From contig NZ_JAATJB010000014.1 of NCBI RefSeq assembly GCF_011927635.1, positions 1-64,000 on the forward strand: 64,000 nucleotides of DNA, in the 5' to 3' direction. Positions 9,044-17,392 of this stretch are shown here, piece by piece. The first letter of the stretch is position 1. Every line of letters starts with the position of its first letter. The position numbers and the translations under genes are program-made. The notes under the pieces were generated by a model. That model did no database searches and was not told the DNA's origin. It worked only from the letters and a program-made list of their open reading frames with translations. Origin of the DNA: Sphingomonas trueperi (GTDB lineage: Bacteria; Pseudomonadota; Alphaproteobacteria; Sphingomonadales; Sphingomonadaceae).

Positions 9044-11020
9044 CTATCGTCGCTTTTCCGCCTCGCCGCCGTCACCGTCCGTTGCGCGATCCGTCGCCCA
9101 AAGCGGCTTTGCCATGGTCGCGAAAGCCTCCGCCGGCGCCTTGGCCACGGCGCGGTCATAGGTGAGTAGTCCGTTGATCTCGCCCTCGACGTCCGTCGTC
9201 TGCGTATAGACCGCGGCGCTGAGGCCATGGACCCTGGCCTGGCGCACGATCTCCGCGAACTTGCGCCGGTAGCGGGCGAGATAATCGGCGGAGTCGGTGG
9301 TCACCTGGTAGCTCCAGCGCTTGTCGTTCCGCCAGAGATGCCCCTCGATCGGCTGGCCGACCCCGCCATATTCGCCGATCACGATCGCGCGCTCGCTCTG
9401 GCGGGTGGGGACATGGGGCACGTCCTCATAGGTGTGGATGTCGAACACGTCGGAGGCGCTCGCCGCGACGTCGAGCCAGCCGCTGTCGGCATTTACCAGC
9501 CGGCTCGGGTCCATGCCCTTCACGAAGCGGGCGAGGGTGGCGGAGTCATATTGGCCCCAGCCTTCGTTGTTCACCACCCACAGCACGATCGAGGGGAAGG
9601 CGCGGAGATGGCCGATCATCCGCGACAGCTCGACCTGCTGCTGCGCCATCACATCGGACGAGAGCACCGCCTGGCTCTGGCTGGAGCCGGTGACGAACTG
9701 GTCCTCGCCGCCGCCCGAGGGCATGTCCTGCCAGATCAGCATGCCCAGGTGATCGGCGTCGTAATAATAGCGCGCGGGCTCGACCTTGATGTGCTTGCGG
9801 ACCATGTTGAAGCCCGCCTTCTTGAGGAACTCCAGGTCGTAGCGCATCGCGACTTCGCTTGGCGGGGTCAGCAGCCCGTCGGGCCACCAGCCCTGATCGA
9901 GCACGCCGTTCTGGAAATAGGGCTTGTTGTTGAGCAGCAGCGCCGGCTGGCCGGGTACCGTGCCGGGCCCGACCGAGATCTTGCGCATCGCGAAATAGGC
10001 AGTCACCCGGTCGCGCGGGGCGCCGGTCACTTCGGCGGCGGCATAGGTGTCGACTTCACCCTTGGTGAAGCGGGCATCATAGGCACGACGATCGCGCTCG
10101 GGCTGGCCGGCATAGGGATCGCGTACCGTCACCAGCTCGGCGACGAGATCGTAGAGGAACGGGTCTTCGGGCGACCAGAGATGCGCACCGGGCACGGCGA
10201 TGCTGGCCCGGCGATTGGCGCGCACGATCGTCGTCGCGATCGTCCTGGCGCCCGACCGGACGCTGAGCCGCACCGCATCGGTATCCGCCGCGCTGGCGCT
10301 GAGTGCCACGTCGACATCGACCTTGCCGGTATCGATATTGGGCGTGGTGCGGATGTCGTCGATGTGGAGCGCGGGTACGGGCTCCAGCCACACCGTCTGC
10401 CAGATGCCGCTGACCGCGGTGTACCAGATGCCGTCGGGCGCGAGAATCTGCTTGCCGCGCGGCTGGCTGCCGGCGCTCGTCGGGTCGGCGACCTGCACCA
10501 CCAGCTCGTTGGCGCCGGGCTTCAGGAACGGGGTGATGTCGAAGCCGAAGCTGTCGAACCCGCCCTGGTGGGCGCCGACCATCCCGCCGTTCACCCAGAT
10601 GCGCGCGTCGTGATCGACTGCGCCGAAGTTGAGTATCACATGCTGCCCGGCCCAGTCCTTGGGAACGGTGAAGCTGCGGCGATACCAGATGCGATCGTCG
10701 GGCGTGACCTTGCGTGCCACGCGCGAGAGCCGGGATTCGACGGGGAAGGGGACGAGGATCTGCCCGTCCATTCGCATCGGCTGCGGCGCTGCGGCGGGGG
10801 TGATCGCATAGTCCCACAGGCCGTTCAGATTCTGCCATTCGGTCCGCTGGAATTGCGGCCGCGGATAGCTGCGCCAGGCATTGTCGGGGGTCACGGCCTT
10901 GCCCCAGCGCGTGGTGATGGCGCCGGTATAGACCGCGTCGGAGCGCGGCGGCGACGCCTGCTGGGCGATGGCGTGGGCGGGCAGGGCCGCCAAAGCGAGG
11001 GCGTAGATCAGGCTGCGCAT
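9044..11020 (-). CDS. Secreted glycoside hydrolase family 2 (beta-galactosidase-like)
   Basis: This is a 658-residue secreted enzyme. The start at 11020 gives MRSLIYALALAALPAHAIAQ, a signal peptide; the frame stays open upstream only as a shadow of the neighbouring gene. A jelly-roll sugar-binding domain (NLNGLWDYAI, 'GAVDHDARIWVNGGMVGAHQ') is followed by an Ig-like domain and a TIM barrel with the GH2 signature GFNMVRKHIKVEP. The acid/base is E486 in NNEGWGQ and the nucleophile is E550 in VIGEYGG. GH2 retaining enzymes cleave beta-galactosides, beta-mannosides or beta-glucuronides; the substrate is not readable. It lies 11 bp after the GH92 alpha-mannosidase, so the pair probably trims one mannose-containing glycan in the periplasm. 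Confidence 0.9.
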   Translation of the reverse strand: MRSLIYALALAALPAHAIAQQASPPRSDAVYTGAITTRWGKAVTPDNAWRSYPRPQFQRTEWQNLNGLWDYAITPAAAPQPMRMDGQILVPFPVESRLSRVARKVTPDDRIWYRRSFTVPKDWAGQHVILNFGAVDHDARIWVNGGMVGAHQGGFDSFGFDITPFLKPGANELVVQVADPTSAGSQPRGKQILAPDGIWYTAVSGIWQTVWLEPVPALHIDDIRTTPNIDTGKVDVDVALSASAADTDAVRLSVRSGARTIATTIVRANRRASIAVPGAHLWSPEDPFLYDLVAELVTVRDPYAGQPERDRRAYDARFTKGEVDTYAAAEVTGAPRDRVTAYFAMRKISVGPGTVPGQPALLLNNKPYFQNGVLDQGWWPDGLLTPPSEVAMRYDLEFLKKAGFNMVRKHIKVEPARYYYDADHLGMLIWQDMPSGGGEDQFVTGSSQSQAVLSSDVMAQQQVELSRMIGHLRAFPSIVLWVVNNEGWGQYDSATLARFVKGMDPSRLVNADSGWLDVAASASDVFDIHTYEDVPHVPTRQSERAIVIGEYGGVGQPIEGHLWRNDKRWSYQVTTDSADYLARYRRKFAEIVRQARVHGLSAAVYTQTTDVEGEINGLLTYDRAVAKAPAEAFATMAKPLWATDRATDGDGGEAEKRR

Positions 11021-11031
11021 AAGGCGGCTCC

Positions 11032-13386
11032 TCAAGGGCGCGAGAGCGAAGGCGGGGCGTCGGCGGGGCTGCTGCCCCAGGCGGTGTTGGGCTTGGGCCC
11101 CATGGTCAGCACCAGCCGCGCGCCGTTCGCGACGTCGGCATGGCGGAACCAGGGCCTGGTCCAGGGGCGGCCGTTCAGCGTCGCCGACTGGATGTAGCGA
11201 TTGGCCGCCGAGTTGTTCCGGGCGACGATCTCCAGCAGCTTGCCGTTGCCCATCCTGAGCGTCGCGCGATCGAAGATCGGGCTGCCCAGCACATAGACGT
11301 CGCTCGACGGATCGACGGGGTAGAAGCCCAGTGCGCTCAACACGTACCAGGACGAGGTCGCGCCCTGATCGTCCATGCCGGGATAGCCATAGCCGCTCGC
11401 GTCGCTGCCATAGAGCTGGTCTAGCACCTGGCGGACCAGCGCTTGCGTCTTCCAGGGTTGGCCGCTCCACGCGTAGAGATAGGGGGCGTGCTGGTCGGGC
11501 TGGTTGCCCTGGACGAACTGGCCGATCACGCCGGTGCAGTCGCGGCAGATGCCCTTGGGGGCGTAGGGCATCGCGAAGAAGGCATCGAGCTTGGCGTTGA
11601 ACGCCGCCCGGCCGCCGAGCTCGTTGATCATCCCCTGCACGTCCTGCGGCGCCAGCCACAAGGTCGACCAGCCCGAGGCCTCCTTCATCATGAAGTTGTA
11701 ATAGGGCTCGGCCGGATCGAAGGGCGTGATCCACTTGCCGTCGGCGGTGCGGCCGCGGACGAAGCCGATCGCGGGATCGAACACGTTGCGATAGTTCATC
11801 GCGCGTCTGGCGAAGCGCGCCGCATCCGCCTTGTGGCCGAGCCGCGCCGCCAGCTCCGCCATCGCGGCATCGTCCCAGGCATATTCGAGCGTCGTCGCCG
11901 CGCCCGCCTTGCCCCCGGCATAGGGCGGGCTGGGATTGCCCGGCGGCACCTCGTCGGCGATCCAGCCCTGCCGGTCATATTCCGCCAGATAATCACGCGG
12001 GCCCCTAGGGTCGGTGGCGTTGCGGCGGAGATACTCATAGGCCGCGGCATAATCGAACGGGATGCCGCGCTTCATCGCGCCGAGATACAGGAACACGGCA
12101 TTGTCGCCGTGGAACGAGGTGTTCATGAAGCCGCGCTCGCGCGCCATGTCGAGTTCGGAGCGCATAATGTCCCCCACCACCTCGGGCTCCATCAGCTCCA
12201 GCAACACGATCTGGTTGCGGCCGGTATCCCAGAAGGGCACCGGGCCGTAGCGGTCATAGCTGGCGGTCTGCACCTGGCCCTTGGCATCGCTGAAGCGCTC
12301 GCCCTTGCGCGCGACCAGGCGCGGGCTGGCGAAGGACTGGAACAGCGTCGAATAGAACAGCATCTGCTGCTTGGGGGTGCCGCCGCTTACCTGCACCCGG
12401 TCGAGCAGGCCGGCCCAGGCCGCGCGCGCCTTGGACCGCACGCCGTCGAAATCCCATCCCGAATTCTCTGCACGCAGCCGCTGCTCGGCCTCCGCATAGC
12501 TGGTGCCGTGCGCGATCTTGACCAGCACGGCCTCGCCCTTGCGCGTTGCGAAGTCGAGATAGGCGCCGGCGAACTTGCCCTCGATCCGCTCTGCGCCGGG
12601 CTGCACGTCCTTGTCGCCGATGCCATAGCCGCGATTGTCGCCCGGCGCCTTGCGGAACGTGCCATGGGCGGCGAACGGCTTGGAGAATTCGGCGACGAAA
12701 TAGCGGCCGTCGCGCACATCTTCTTCGCGCGGCCCCGCCGCGATGCCGCGCACGACATGGTCGCCGACCACCTCGACCGCGCCGCCGCGCCCCGACAGGT
12801 TCAGGATCAGGTGCGCGCGCCTGGTTTCGGGGAAGGTGAACCGCATCAGGCTGGTCCACTGCGTCGCGGTCAGTTCGGCTCTGGTCCGGAAGCTGTTCAG
12901 GAATACCGAGTAATAGCCGGGCGCGGCGGTTTCCTGGGCCTTGTCGTACCACGCCTCGGTGTAGACCGGCGGCACCGTCCAGTCGCCGACCACCGGCATG
13001 AGAATCGGCTGGGCCCGCGCGCCATAGGTGGGACCGCCGCCGCCGGTGAATCCGATCATCGTCGGGTTGGTATAGTAATAGGGGGTGGGAACGCCCCAGG
13101 GATAGCTCAGCTCGACATTGACGTTGACCGGCGCCGCCTCGACCGAACTGTGCGGCAGCCGCGCGCCCGGCGAGGTCATGCCCGAATAGAGCGGTTCGCC
13201 GGCCGGCGGCGCGTTGCCGATCCATTCGGACCGATCAAGCGGGGCGGTGCCTACCAGCGGGTTTGCGCGATCCACGGGTGCCTGCGCGCGTGCGGCGGGC
13301 GCCCAGGCGGCCAAGGCGGCGGTGCCGATCAACGCCATGCGCGTAGCACGCGGGCGTGCGGCGGTTTTCGAGCGGGCGCGTATCAT
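11032..13386 (-). CDS. GH92 family alpha-1,2-mannosidase-type glycosidase
   Basis: This is a 784-residue secreted GH92 enzyme. The N-terminus carries a long signal peptide (basic start, then MALIGTAALAAWAPAARAQ). The mature start ANPLVGTAP, the GMTSPGARLPHS block and the C-terminal motifs GNQPDQHAPYLYAWSG (about residue 630) and GYPGMDDQGATSSWY are family hallmarks. GH92 enzymes are calcium-dependent inverting exo-alpha-mannosidases acting on N-glycan or fungal mannan chains. The gene is first in a two-gene unit with the GH2 gene. The linkage (1,2 or other) cannot be fixed by reading. Confidence 0.93.
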   Translation of the reverse strand: MIRARSKTAARPRATRMALIGTAALAAWAPAARAQAPVDRANPLVGTAPLDRSEWIGNAPPAGEPLYSGMTSPGARLPHSSVEAAPVNVNVELSYPWGVPTPYYYTNPTMIGFTGGGGPTYGARAQPILMPVVGDWTVPPVYTEAWYDKAQETAAPGYYSVFLNSFRTRAELTATQWTSLMRFTFPETRRAHLILNLSGRGGAVEVVGDHVVRGIAAGPREEDVRDGRYFVAEFSKPFAAHGTFRKAPGDNRGYGIGDKDVQPGAERIEGKFAGAYLDFATRKGEAVLVKIAHGTSYAEAEQRLRAENSGWDFDGVRSKARAAWAGLLDRVQVSGGTPKQQMLFYSTLFQSFASPRLVARKGERFSDAKGQVQTASYDRYGPVPFWDTGRNQIVLLELMEPEVVGDIMRSELDMARERGFMNTSFHGDNAVFLYLGAMKRGIPFDYAAAYEYLRRNATDPRGPRDYLAEYDRQGWIADEVPPGNPSPPYAGGKAGAATTLEYAWDDAAMAELAARLGHKADAARFARRAMNYRNVFDPAIGFVRGRTADGKWITPFDPAEPYYNFMMKEASGWSTLWLAPQDVQGMINELGGRAAFNAKLDAFFAMPYAPKGICRDCTGVIGQFVQGNQPDQHAPYLYAWSGQPWKTQALVRQVLDQLYGSDASGYGYPGMDDQGATSSWYVLSALGFYPVDPSSDVYVLGSPIFDRATLRMGNGKLLEIVARNNSAANRYIQSATLNGRPWTRPWFRHADVANGARLVLTMGPKPNTAWGSSPADAPPSLSRP

Positions 13387-13796
13387 TCCCCAGGACCTCT
13401 CCTTGCTGCTTCACTGCGGAACGGCCCCCCTTCTTTTGAAGGTGAGGTCCGCCCGCTGGCACGGCCCTTGATCAAATAGATAAAACATTTTGTCAATTGA
13501 GGCCGGCGTGGACCTTGCTTGAAGAATCCGCCGCAAGTCGTTGCAGCATTTATGATGTTGCGTGCGAGTTTCGGCGGTTCGGTGCCAGTGCCTGCGAGCG
13601 GACGGTGCCAACCTCCTCGGCCTGTTCGCCGAGAAGACCTGCGGGCGCGGCCTGCCGCTCGGCAACTTTCCGCGGGCGCTTACCATCTCGCCTTCATCAG
13701 CGCTGCCTATTTCCTCGATCGGCAACGCGACCCGGCCTACCGGCCGATATGGCAGCCTTGATGCGGAAGCGGCCCGGTCCGGCGCGGGCGGGGCCG
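13387..13796. other. Intergenic region with the AT-rich promoter/operator of the GH92-GH2 unit
   Basis: No gene is supported in these 410 bases. The stretch 13468-13500 is strikingly AT-rich against the background. It contains the palindrome TTGATCAA (13468-13475) and, read on the minus strand, a TTGACA hexamer about 105 bp before the GH92 start. It is the natural promoter and operator site for the glycosidase pair. Short open frames at 13519-13761 and 13562-13819 overlap each other in different frames and show no recognisable domain. Confidence 0.45.
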
Positions 13797-14060
13797 CTAT
13801 GCCGGATCGCCCTCGCTGAGTTCGACGATCTCGAACGCGAAGGATTGCCAGCCGCGCTTCCTGGCGGCCTCCGCCGCCGCCGCTTTCTTGCCGGTCGCTT
13901 CCCTGGACGACTTGCTATGCCCCCAGAAGACTTCCGTCTTCCCGTTTTCGAGGACCGCGACGATACGCCAGAAATGCGTGAACGGCGCAGCGGTGGGGCC
14001 GATCGTCTTCACATAGCCGTCCGCCATGGTCGCGGTCAGGTAACGCTTCTTCCTCGCCAT
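13797..14060 (-). CDS. Small conserved-type hypothetical protein
   Basis: The product is a basic 87-residue protein without signal peptide or membrane span. It reads MARKKRYLTATM at the start, has a beta-rich middle (HFWRIVAVLENGKTEVFWGH) and a lysine/alanine helix (TGKKAAAAEAARKRGWQSFA). The composition is protein-like and the gene has its own start, but I do not recognise the family. It lies alone, 31 bp before the stop of the MFS gene on the same strand. Confidence 0.6.
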   Translation of the reverse strand: MARKKRYLTATMADGYVKTIGPTAAPFTHFWRIVAVLENGKTEVFWGHSKSSREATGKKAAAAEAARKRGWQSFAFEIVELSEGDPA

Positions 14061-14091
14061 CCCGCGCTGATATCGACCCTCCGACCGGCGG

Positions 14092-15267
14092 TCACGACAT
14101 TATGCGGGCTGCGAGCTGCGTGGCCGCTTGGCGCCGGCCGCTCAGCCACAGGGCGAGCAGACCAAGCAGCGACGTCGCGGCGCCTGCCAAGGCAATGGCG
14201 GGGTAGCCGAGGCCGGCCGCAAGGACGCCACCGCCAAGCGCCGCGCCGGTCGCGTTGCCCAGGTTGAAGGCGCCGATGTTGACCGCGGATGCCAGGTTGG
14301 GGGCGTCTCCCGCCGCGGCCATGACCCGGACCTGCAGGGGCGGCACCAGCGCGAAACTCGCCACGCCCCACAGGAAGATCAGGATCGCGCTCGCGCCGGC
14401 CCGGTCCATCGTGAAGGAAAACGCGACGAGGATCGCGGAGAGGCTGGCCAGCGTCACCATCAAGGTCCGGTCGACGGATCGATCGGCGAAGCGGCCGCCC
14501 AGCCAGTTGCCGACGGTAAGTCCCAGGCCATAGGTCACCAGCATCGCCGTGACGAAGCCCAGCGAGGCGTGCGTCGCCTCGCGCAGGATCGGGGTGATGT
14601 AGGTGAACACGGTGAACATCGCGCTCGCCCCCACGACCGTCAGCGCGAGCGCGCCCAGCACCTGGCGGCGGGTGAGCACGCGCAACTCGGCGCGCAGGTC
14701 GCCACCGCGCGGTGCCGGCACCGCCGGCAGCGTCACCCGCAGCGCGATCATCGTCAGGACGCCAAGCCCGGCAATGCCCCAGAAGGACGCGCGCCAGCCC
14801 AGATGCTCGCCGGCCCAGGTGGCAAACGGCACCCCCACCACATTGGCGATGGTGAGGCCCATGAACATCGAGGCGACCGCGCTCGCGCGGCGTTCCGGCG
14901 GGACCAGCCCCGCCGCCACGACCGAGCCGACGCCGAAGAACGCACCGTGGTTGAACGCGGTCAGCACGCGCGCTGCCAGCAGCATGGCGTAGCTGCCGGA
15001 CAGCGCGGCCAGCAGATTGCCGGTGGTGAAGATGCCGGCCAGCAGGATCAGCAGCAGGCGGCGCGGCAAGCGCCCGGTGGCCAGCGTCATCAGCGGTGCG
15101 CCGATCAATACCCCCAGCGCATAGGCGCTGACCAGCAGCCCCGCGGCGGGGATCGATACCTGCAGGTCCCGGGCGATGACCGGGAGCAGACCCATGGGCG
15201 CGAACTCGGTGACGCCGATGCCGAATGCCCCCGTCGCGAGGGCAAGCAGGCTCCATCTGTTCTTCAT
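14092..15267 (-). CDS. MFS transporter, DHA1 (AraJ/PbuE-like) efflux permease
   Basis: This is a 391-residue inner-membrane permease with twelve predicted spans. It starts at 15267 (MKNRWSLLALATGAFGIGVTEFAPMGLLP); the segment FGIGVTEFAPMGLLPVIA is the hallmark of the AraJ/NepI/PbuE branch of drug:H+ antiporter-1 proteins. The loop motif AGLVPPERRASAVASMFMGL matches the same branch. The substrate is unknown; relatives export sugars, purine nucleosides or drugs. It lies 11 bp downstream of the aldo-keto reductase, and a LysR regulator is divergent from the pair. Confidence 0.88.
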   Translation of the reverse strand: MKNRWSLLALATGAFGIGVTEFAPMGLLPVIARDLQVSIPAAGLLVSAYALGVLIGAPLMTLATGRLPRRLLLILLAGIFTTGNLLAALSGSYAMLLAARVLTAFNHGAFFGVGSVVAAGLVPPERRASAVASMFMGLTIANVVGVPFATWAGEHLGWRASFWGIAGLGVLTMIALRVTLPAVPAPRGGDLRAELRVLTRRQVLGALALTVVGASAMFTVFTYITPILREATHASLGFVTAMLVTYGLGLTVGNWLGGRFADRSVDRTLMVTLASLSAILVAFSFTMDRAGASAILIFLWGVASFALVPPLQVRVMAAAGDAPNLASAVNIGAFNLGNATGAALGGGVLAAGLGYPAIALAGAATSLLGLLALWLSGRRQAATQLAARIMS

Positions 15268-15278
15268 GCCGGCCTCCG

Positions 15279-16313
15279 TCAGACGAGCCGCGGCGCCAGG
15301 CGGGCAAAGCCCTCCTGCTGGTGATAGGGCGTATGGGGGTAGGGCGGCAGCACCTCGCTCGCGCGATCGAGCAGGGCGACCTGTTCCGGGGCGAGCGTCC
15401 AGCCGACCGCGCCGAGATTCTGGCGCAGCTGCGCTTCGTCGCGCGCGCCGAGGATGACCGAGGACACGGTCGGACGCTGGAGCAGCCAGTTGATCGCGAT
15501 CTGCGGCACCGTTCTGCCGGTCTCCGCCGCGACCGCTTCCAGCGCATCGATCACGCGATACAGATGCTCGGCCTCGACGGGGGGCGCGAACTGCTCGGTC
15601 GCGTGCAGCCGGCTGCCGACCGGGATCGGGCGGTCGCGGCTGATCTTGCCGGTCAGTCGTCCCCAGCCGAGTGGGCTCCACACCAGCGCGCCGAGGCCCT
15701 GATCGGCGGCCAGCGGCATCAGATCGGCTTCATAGGCGCGTCCGATCAGCGAATAATAGACCTGGTGGGCGACCAGCCGCGGCCAGCCATGGCGGTCTGC
15801 TACCGCCTGCACCTTCATCACCTGCCAGCCGGGATAGTTGGACACGCCAGCATAGCGGATCTTGCCGGCGGCGATCAGCCGGTCGAACGTCGCCATCACC
15901 TCGTCGGTCGGCGTCGAAGCATCATAGGCGTGGAGCTGGAGCAGATCGATATAGTCGGTGCCGAGCCGGCGCAGCGCGTCCTCGACCGCGCGGATCAGCC
16001 GCGCTCGGGACGCGCCCCAATCCTGGGGGCTGTCGCCCATCGGCAGCCCGGTCTTGGTCGAGACGAGCACGGCGTCGCGCCGCCCGCGGATCGCCTCGCC
16101 CAATATCGCCTCGGATGCGCCGCCCGAATAGACGTCGGCGGTGTCGAACAGCGTGACCCCGGCATCGAGGCAGATGTCGACCAGCCGCCGCGCCTCGCTT
16201 GCGTCGGTCTGGCCCCAGGCGGCGAACAACGGCCCCTGGCCGCCGAACGTGCCCGCGCCGAAGCTGAGTGCCGGTACGCGTAGCCCCGATTGTCCCAATT
16301 GCCGATATTCCAT
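15279..16313 (-). CDS. Aldo/keto reductase
   Basis: The product is a 344-residue NADPH-dependent oxidoreductase with a TIM barrel. The start at 16313 gives MEYRQLGQSGLRVPALSFG, the usual beginning. The catalytic tetrad is visible: D and Y in TLFDTADVYSGG, K in VLVSTKTGLP and H in LLQLHAYD. The cofactor end has SSVILGARDEAQLRQNLGA. It belongs to the AKR12/14-like aldehyde reductase group. A LysR gene starts 87 bp away in the opposite direction and probably controls this gene and the MFS gene behind it. Confidence 0.92.
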   Translation of the reverse strand: MEYRQLGQSGLRVPALSFGAGTFGGQGPLFAAWGQTDASEARRLVDICLDAGVTLFDTADVYSGGASEAILGEAIRGRRDAVLVSTKTGLPMGDSPQDWGASRARLIRAVEDALRRLGTDYIDLLQLHAYDASTPTDEVMATFDRLIAAGKIRYAGVSNYPGWQVMKVQAVADRHGWPRLVAHQVYYSLIGRAYEADLMPLAADQGLGALVWSPLGWGRLTGKISRDRPIPVGSRLHATEQFAPPVEAEHLYRVIDALEAVAAETGRTVPQIAINWLLQRPTVSSVILGARDEAQLRQNLGAVGWTLAPEQVALLDRASEVLPPYPHTPYHQQEGFARLAPRLV

Positions 16314-16400
16314 GATGCCGCATCCTGTTGCTTGTTCCATGCGCAGATGGACGGCGCGTCCGGCCCGCGGTAGCAGGGGCGGACGCGAAGGATTTTTGCA

Positions 16401-17306
16401 ATGGACGCAAAGCTGACGGGCGGCAGCGACCGCGCCCACGCCTTGGCGCTGTTCGCCGCGGTGATCGAGCAGGGCAGCTTCTCGGCGGCCGGTCGGCAGC
16501 TGGGGATGAGCCCTTCGGCGGTCGCGCGGGCGGTCGACCGGATCGAGGCGCGGCTCGGCGTGCGGCTCGTGCTGCGCTCGACGCGTGCGCTCACCCTCAC
16601 TGCGGAAGGCCGCGCCTATCTCCAGGCGGCGCGGAGGATCCTCGCCGATCTCGACGATGCGGAGCAGCAGATTGCCGACCAGGGGAGCCCGCGGGGGAGG
16701 CTGCGCGTCACTGCGGCGCTGTCGCACGGCCGGCTCTGCGTGGTGCCGTTGCTAGGCAGCTTCGCGTCGCTCTACCCCGATATCCTCATCGACATCGCGC
16801 TGACCGACACGATCGTGGACATTGCCGCCGGCCAGGCCGACGTGGCGGTGCGGTTCGGCCCGCTTCCCGACTCCCGCCTCACGGCGCGCAAGCTGGGCGA
16901 GAGCGGGCGGGTGATCGTCGCTGCGCCCGAGTATCTGCGCCGCCACGGTACGCCGCAGGTGCCGGAAGACCTGTTCGCCCACAACTGCCTCAATTTCAGC
17001 TTCCGGCGCTCGGAGCCGGTATGGCCGTTCGTGCGCGACGGGAAGGCCTTCGCGCTGTCAGTTCGCGGCAATATCGAGGCCAATAACGGCGAGACGCTCG
17101 GGCAGCTTGCCGCGATCGGCGTCGGGATCGCCCGGGTGGGCGCCTTCAGCGTTGCCGAGGCGATCGCGGCGGGCACGCTCGTGCCGCTTCTCGAAGCGTT
17201 CAATCCCGGCGACGTGGAGCAGATCCATGCGGTGTTCGTCGGGGGACAGGCCGTTCCGGCACGGATACGGGTCTTCGTCGATTTTCTGGCATCGCACCTG
17301 CGCTAG
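16401..17306 (+). CDS. LysR family transcriptional regulator
   Basis: The product (301 residues) has an N-terminal winged helix-turn-helix (about residues 15-75, with GSFSAAGRQLGMSPSAVARA) and a LysR substrate-binding domain of the CrgA/DsdC-like type, ending IRVFVDFLASHLR. It is divergent from the aldo/keto reductase-MFS pair across an 87-bp promoter region, the classic arrangement for a LysR activator of its neighbour. The inducer is not known. Confidence 0.9.
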   Translation: MDAKLTGGSDRAHALALFAAVIEQGSFSAAGRQLGMSPSAVARAVDRIEARLGVRLVLRSTRALTLTAEGRAYLQAARRILADLDDAEQQIADQGSPRGRLRVTAALSHGRLCVVPLLGSFASLYPDILIDIALTDTIVDIAAGQADVAVRFGPLPDSRLTARKLGESGRVIVAAPEYLRRHGTPQVPEDLFAHNCLNFSFRRSEPVWPFVRDGKAFALSVRGNIEANNGETLGQLAAIGVGIARVGAFSVAEAIAAGTLVPLLEAFNPGDVEQIHAVFVGGQAVPARIRVFVDFLASHLR

Positions 17307-17341
17307 CCCCGTCCCGATCGTCCCGTAGGGCAGGGGAGCGA

Positions 17342-17378
17342 GCGCAGGATCGCGCACCCTCGTGCGGCGATCCTGCGC
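17342..17378. terminator. Long hairpin between converging genes, probable bidirectional terminator
   Basis: GCGCAGGATCGC and GCGATCCTGCGC form a perfect 12-bp stem with a 13-base loop, itself able to pair GCAC with GTGC. It lies between the LysR stop and the stop of the converging TonB receptor gene. No U-tract follows, so termination strength is uncertain. Confidence 0.5.
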
Positions 17379-17392
17379 GTCGGAAGTCGCGA

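Noticed and set aside
5508-13479. Very long open frames opposite to the receptor and glycosidase genes (for example 5508-7580 minus, 9227-11197 plus, 11443-13479 plus)
   Set aside because: They mirror real genes with clear domains, have low-complexity Arg/Gly/Asp-rich products and arise because stop codons are rare at this GC content.
13519-13819. Two overlapping small plus-strand open frames
   Set aside because: They lie in different frames, lack ribosome sites and domains, and sit in the glycosidase promoter region.
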